Of a stretch of DNA of 33,350 bases, positions 31,875 to 33,350 are shown piece by piece (positions within the stretch are counted from its first letter, which is position 1; each line of letters starts with the position of its first letter). The translations under genes were made by a program, and so were the position numbers. The DNA comes from Pleurocapsaceae cyanobacterium CSU_1_1 (GTDB lineage Bacteria; Cyanobacteriota; Cyanobacteriia; Cyanobacteriales; Xenococcaceae). The notes under the pieces were generated by a model. That model saw only the letters and a list, made by a program, of their open reading frames with translations, was not told the origin of the DNA and did no database searches. The stretch lies in assembly GCA_012034765.1 (NCBI GenBank), contig JAAUOU010000047.1:1-33350 (forward strand), written 5' to 3'.

Positions 31875-32546
31875 ATGCTGAAGTTTTACTATCAAAAATT
31901 TTCACTGTATTCTCGTTCTGTATGGATTGCACTACTGGAAAAAAAACTGCCCTTTGAATTAATTGAATTAGCACTTGATGGAGATCAATGGCAGCCTGAG
32001 TTTTTAGCAATAAACCCTTTTGGGCGCGTTCCTGTACTAGTAGATAATAACTTTTCTATTTTTGAATCTTCAAGCATTTTGGATTATCTCGAACTTCAGT
32101 ATCCAACTCCTTGCTTTTTACCCAAAGATATTAAGACATTAACTATTGTCCGAATGATAAAAATGCTGACACTACATGAGTTGATTCCAGCTATGCTCAC
32201 TCTGATTCGTGTAACTAACAACAAAAATGCGATTGAGCAAGCTAATCAGCAAATAACTGCAATGCTTAATTTTCTGGAGACGCAGCTTGACGATGGTTTA
32301 TATATTGCTGGAGATCAGATTACCCTAGCCGAAATTGTTGCAGGATCGGTCATTATTTGGTTGCCTGATTTAAATATCACTTTATCAAATCATCCCAAAG
32401 TAGAGTTATGGTCTAATCAATTAAGGCAACGCCCAACTTGGCAAGAAACCCAACCTAGCCCTGAAATTATTCAAGATTGGCTAAAGCGTATCCAAAAATT
32501 ACCGAAAATTAGAGCAAGACAGTGGCAGCAAAAGCCGTCAATATGA
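31875..32546 (+). CDS. Glutathione S-transferase family protein
   Basis: This 223-aa protein has a thioredoxin-like N-terminal domain (MLKFYYQKFSLYSRSVWIAL) with the usual NPFGRVPVLVDNN loop carrying the cis-proline, and FESSSILDYLELQYP, where the glutamate and serine contact glutathione. The all-helical C-terminal domain shows YIAGDQITLAEIVAGSVI, the family N-capping box. Catalysis probably uses the serine or tyrosine near the N-terminus. It may conjugate electrophiles or reduce peroxides; the substrate is unknown. No clear ribosome binding site precedes the ATG, which may indicate coupling to the upstream gene. Confidence 0.88.
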   Translation: MLKFYYQKFSLYSRSVWIALLEKKLPFELIELALDGDQWQPEFLAINPFGRVPVLVDNNFSIFESSSILDYLELQYPTPCFLPKDIKTLTIVRMIKMLTLHELIPAMLTLIRVTNNKNAIEQANQQITAMLNFLETQLDDGLYIAGDQITLAEIVAGSVIIWLPDLNITLSNHPKVELWSNQLRQRPTWQETQPSPEIIQDWLKRIQKLPKIRARQWQQKPSI

Positions 32547-32726
32547 ACTAATCATTTAGAGTTTATTTGAGTTTTCAGAATCATTTATCTGCTCTGGTAA
32601 ATTTGTTGCAGAATAATGATTATATGATCGCTTTTTCTTTCGTTTTTATATAACTTCTGAAAATAATCGAAGTATAGAAAACATTGCCTGTACTAAAATG
32701 AAAAATATTTAATACCTCACAATTTA

Positions 32727-32870
32727 ATGCCTCAGTTACCCGTAATTGCAGAACACATCGAACTAACTCCTGGTGTCTGTGGGGGAAAACCTCGCATTGC
32801 AGAGCGTGGCATTGTTTTCTGTTCGCAAGGTAATAAGTCTAATAATTTCCTACACGAATACGATATATAG
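32727..32870 (+). pseudogene. DUF433-type antitoxin, truncated
   Basis: The ORF begins MPQLPVIAEHIELTPGVCGG and continues KPRIAERGIVFC. 'HIEiTPgVCGGKPRIag' is the opening of DUF433 proteins, which are often antitoxins. After about 30 codons the similarity ends and the frame runs into the complementary strand of a RelE-like remnant, to a TAG at 32868. The helix-turn-helix part that would follow is absent. The break lies near 32825-32840. Confidence 0.7.
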
Positions 32871-33018
32871 AGTCACTACCAATTAGTTTTTTACTACCTG
32901 ATGAATAAGGATTTTCTGCCAAATTTTCAACAGCTTATAATAATTCTTCAAATTGAGCAATAGGTAAAATAACTGCGGTTTCTTCTCCCGACTCATTAGT
33001 AATGTAATTTATAGACAA
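32839..33018 (-). pseudogene. Antitoxin and RelE-type toxin remnants
   Basis: Read leftwards, the frame SINYITNESGEETAVILPIA, then QFEELL and a stop (about 32931), resembles a small antitoxin with a 'DexGxxTaVvlPI' core; it lacks an ATG (only a TTG at 33018). In the same frame, after the stop, comes AVENLAENPYSSGSKKLIGS, then IYRIRVGNY and a TAG at 32839. This matches the end of RelE/ParE-type toxins ('NP...G.kKL.....yRiRvGdYRviY'), cut just before its final strand. The start of the toxin is missing. The two fragments are fused, apparently by deletion, so neither can be functional. Confidence 0.65.
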
Positions 33019-33216
33019 ACCCCCAAGTTTGGAGGAACATCTCAAAAATACGAACCTAGCATTTTAGCCTAGACGCGCTACTACAAGATCGGCGATCTAC
33101 TATTGAGTTGATATAATATTATGTTTATTGAGCTTAAAGATTAGGTCATTAGGTATTGGACAACCAACTTAAGGCGGGACAAAAAGAAGAGTGAGTTCGC
33201 GGGTCTTAATCGAGAA

Positions 33217-33327
33217 CTAAGATTTTTTCTTCTCTTCTAGATCGGAGTATAAATCTGACCAACTGTCTCTGAGAGCATCAATTGATTTTTGAAGTTCATC
33301 AATTTGATTTCTTCTGATAACCATCAT
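33217..33327 (-). CDS. 36-aa acidic small ORF at the window edge
   Basis: Two adjacent ATGs (33327 and 33324) are preceded by AAGGAG (33330-33335). The product is MMVIRRNQIDELQKSIDALR, then DSWSDLYSDLEEKKKS: one amphipathic helix with an acidic end. A TAA overlaps the first ATG as TAATG, so an upstream gene outside the window may end here (last residues MFKE) and be translationally coupled. It could be a small protein or the head of a truncated gene; I do not recognise it. Confidence 0.4.
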   Translation of the reverse strand: MMVIRRNQIDELQKSIDALRDSWSDLYSDLEEKKKS

Positions 33328-33350
33328 TACTCCTTGAACATGAGATTCTG

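Overview
The window comes from a cyanobacterial chromosome. It is rich in the octamer GCGATCGC, carries cyanophycin synthesis and degradation genes side by side, a ComFB-family protein, an SLH-domain porin and an arsenosugar (ArsM/ArsS) cluster, and has heptanucleotide tandem repeats of the cyanobacterial type. The unicellular or pleurocapsalean groups are plausible, but I cannot fix the genus from sequence alone.

Region 1 (1-918) is transposon debris: the tail of an IS4-type transposase fused to a 5'-truncated ISAzo13-type transposase. Region 2 (946-12626) is a prophage or phage-satellite head and packaging module transcribed leftwards in lambda-like order: small terminase, GpA-type large terminase, Ig-like/gpW-like connector, portal, fused prohead protease-major capsid protein, two small proteins, a gpFII-like head-tail joining gene, then two fibre-like proteins. 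Three small genes are set into it on the opposite strand: a sigma-70-like factor, a coiled-coil membrane protein and a 53-aa protein. The head-tail joining gene is split by a complete group II intron (about 2412-4570) lying antisense to it. Region 3 (12619-12992) holds a long inverted repeat, operator-like repeats and the 3' part of a tRNA-Tyr gene. I read that part as the right attachment site of the element, with the chromosome resuming to the right.

Region 4 (13134-18968) is chromosomal: a decayed methyltransferase, trmD (minus strand), cphB-cphA (plus strand), a probable MITE and a ComFB-family gene. Region 5 (19032-23951) is a minus-strand block: arsM, a PiT-type phosphate permease with one frameshift, arsS, a second MITE, and a lipoprotein sugar-type ABC solute-binding protein. 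Region 6 (24235-26131) pairs a cytoplasmic-looking subtilase with a downstream I9-inhibitor-like protein, preceded by a possible 37-42 aa peptide. Region 7 (26215-33327) has an OprB/SLH porin with its terminator, pepA with one frameshift, a GT39-type membrane glycosyltransferase, a glutathione S-transferase, and a cluster of toxin-antitoxin remnants and a small ORF at the right edge.

Four genes (sigma-like factor, small phage membrane protein, pit, pepA) are each broken by a one-base change, all in A/T-rich sequence and two of them within homopolymer runs. This may be real decay, recoding in the sigma gene, or sequencing error, and it should be resolved before any of them is called a pseudogene. 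The most unusual items are the antisense intron in the phage head gene, the half-tRNA attachment site, the sigma-like gene whose region 4 follows a U-UUU-UUG slippery site, and the peptide/subtilase/inhibitor cassette.
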